From Amycolatopsis acidiphila (GTDB taxonomy: Bacteria; Actinomycetota; Actinomycetes; Mycobacteriales; Pseudonocardiaceae), in the NCBI RefSeq assembly GCF_021391495.1, contig NZ_CP090063.1, positions 1,860,001 through 1,924,000 on the forward strand: a stretch of 64,000 nucleotides of DNA, in the 5' to 3' direction. Below the pieces are notes generated by a model. That model was not told the origin of the DNA, searched no databases, and saw only the letters and a list, made by a program, of their open reading frames with translations. Position numbers and translations under genes: made by a program. Position 1 is the first letter of the stretch; every line of letters starts with the position of its first letter. Positions 63,500 through 64,000 of the stretch are shown one piece after another.

Positions 63500-64000
63500 C
63501 GACGGTCGGCCTCGGCCTGGGCGCCGCGGCGTTGCGTCAGCCGGACCGAGCACCGGACCTCCCGGTCGCCGCGTCGGTCGCGACCACGGTCGCCGCCCCG
63601 GAGCTGTCTTTCTCCCTCGCGGATTCGGGGTACCGGCTGACGTACTGGTCCGTCGGCGTGCACGAGACGAGCGCGCAGTACTCCGGCCCGGGGGGAGCGG
63701 TCGGTGTCACAGCGACCGACACGGACCCGGAGCTGGGGACCACCAGCGCGGCGACCTCGGCGACGCTGCACGGCGACCTGGTCGCCGTCCGGGAGCTCGG
63801 CGGCGGGAAGCGGCAGGTGTCCTGGCACGCCGCACCCGGGCACTGGCTGGTGGTCCAGTCGGCGCCGCTCGACCAGGACGGGCTGCTGCAGCTGGCCGGG
63901 GAGGTCCGGTAGACGCCGACCGCCGTGCAGGGCGCGATCCGGTCACTGCGGGCGCCGCAGGAGCTCACGCTGAACTCGTGGACCAGGACGTCCGACGACG
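63466..64000 (+). pseudogene. Truncated sigma-linked membrane protein with in-frame stop
   Basis: ALAGAVTAVVVTTVGLGLGAAAL is a membrane helix that should follow a cytoplasmic N-terminus, which is absent: the sigma gene runs directly into it. A soluble domain follows (LSFSLADSGYRLTYWSVGVHETSAQYSG...). A TAG at 63910-63912 interrupts, yet the same frame continues protein-like (TPTAVQGAIRSLRAPQELTL) to the window edge, suggesting a Trp-to-stop change. A GTG at 63496 could still start a short product. Confidence 0.55.

Overview
The window is high-GC DNA with mostly GTG or ATG starts, many 4-bp ATGA/GTGA overlaps, and several leaderless-type starts (TAnnnT about 7 bp before GTG). It carries the actinobacterial gene order folC-DUF4233-ndk ... 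rne-rplU-rpmA-obgE-proB ... nadD-rsfS-gpgP-octT-degV-comEA-comEC ... holA-rpsT ... lepA-hemW known from mycobacteria. I infer a member of the Pseudonocardiaceae, Amycolatopsis-like. The genus is inferred from style and gene order, not from a database search.

Layout. 1-12.8 kb is accessory metabolism: an OFA-type MFS transporter with its 38-aa small subunit, a GntR regulator divergent from VOC and SDR genes with a perfect palindromic operator, a MarR-MFS-YdeP-HbpS operon, a secreted SGNH hydrolase, and a glutaryl-CoA dehydrogenase/amidase pair. Two broken genes lie here: a frameshifted hydrolase and a gutted methyltransferase. 12.8-20 kb holds folC-DUF4233, ndk, an IclR regulator, a three-gene ABC-2 exporter with a candidate DNA-damage promoter, and a secreted subtilisin. 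20-27.5 kb is the rne-rplU-rpmA-obgE-proB block; its RNase E carries an IF2-N domain. 27.8-42 kb runs through an MHS transporter, a RecQ helicase with a phosphoribosyltransferase-like tail, the nadD-rsfS-gpgP-octT-degV-comEA-comEC run, thrC under a SAM-I riboswitch, holA and rpsT. 42-53 kb is mixed: an EamA transporter with an in-frame repeat, lepA, F420-type oxidoreductases, an RNase Sa-like/barstar pair and a broken Uma2 gene. 53.3-61.8 kb is a complete sulfur-assimilation operon on the minus strand: leader peptide, sulfite reductase, zinc-ribbon protein, cysH, cysD, cysN, SsuABC-like transporter and sirohydrochlorin chelatase. hemW and a decaying ECF sigma locus close the window.

How it works together. 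The sulfur operon covers import of sulfonates or related organosulfur compounds, activation of sulfate to APS, reduction of APS to sulfite and of sulfite to sulfide, plus the last steps of siroheme supply. A small cysteine-containing uORF and mutually exclusive helices precede it. thrC, which competes with methionine synthesis for homoserine-derived substrate, has a SAM-sensing leader. recQ and the ABC exporter have promoters resembling the PafBC (RecA-NDp) DNA-damage type.

Two themes go beyond gene content. Minisatellites with different period lengths (30, 17, 25 and 18 bp) sit between or inside conserved genes; one keeps an open frame linking obgE to proB, and another appears to have grown from the last codons of holA. 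There are also at least six gene relics whose lesions can be located.
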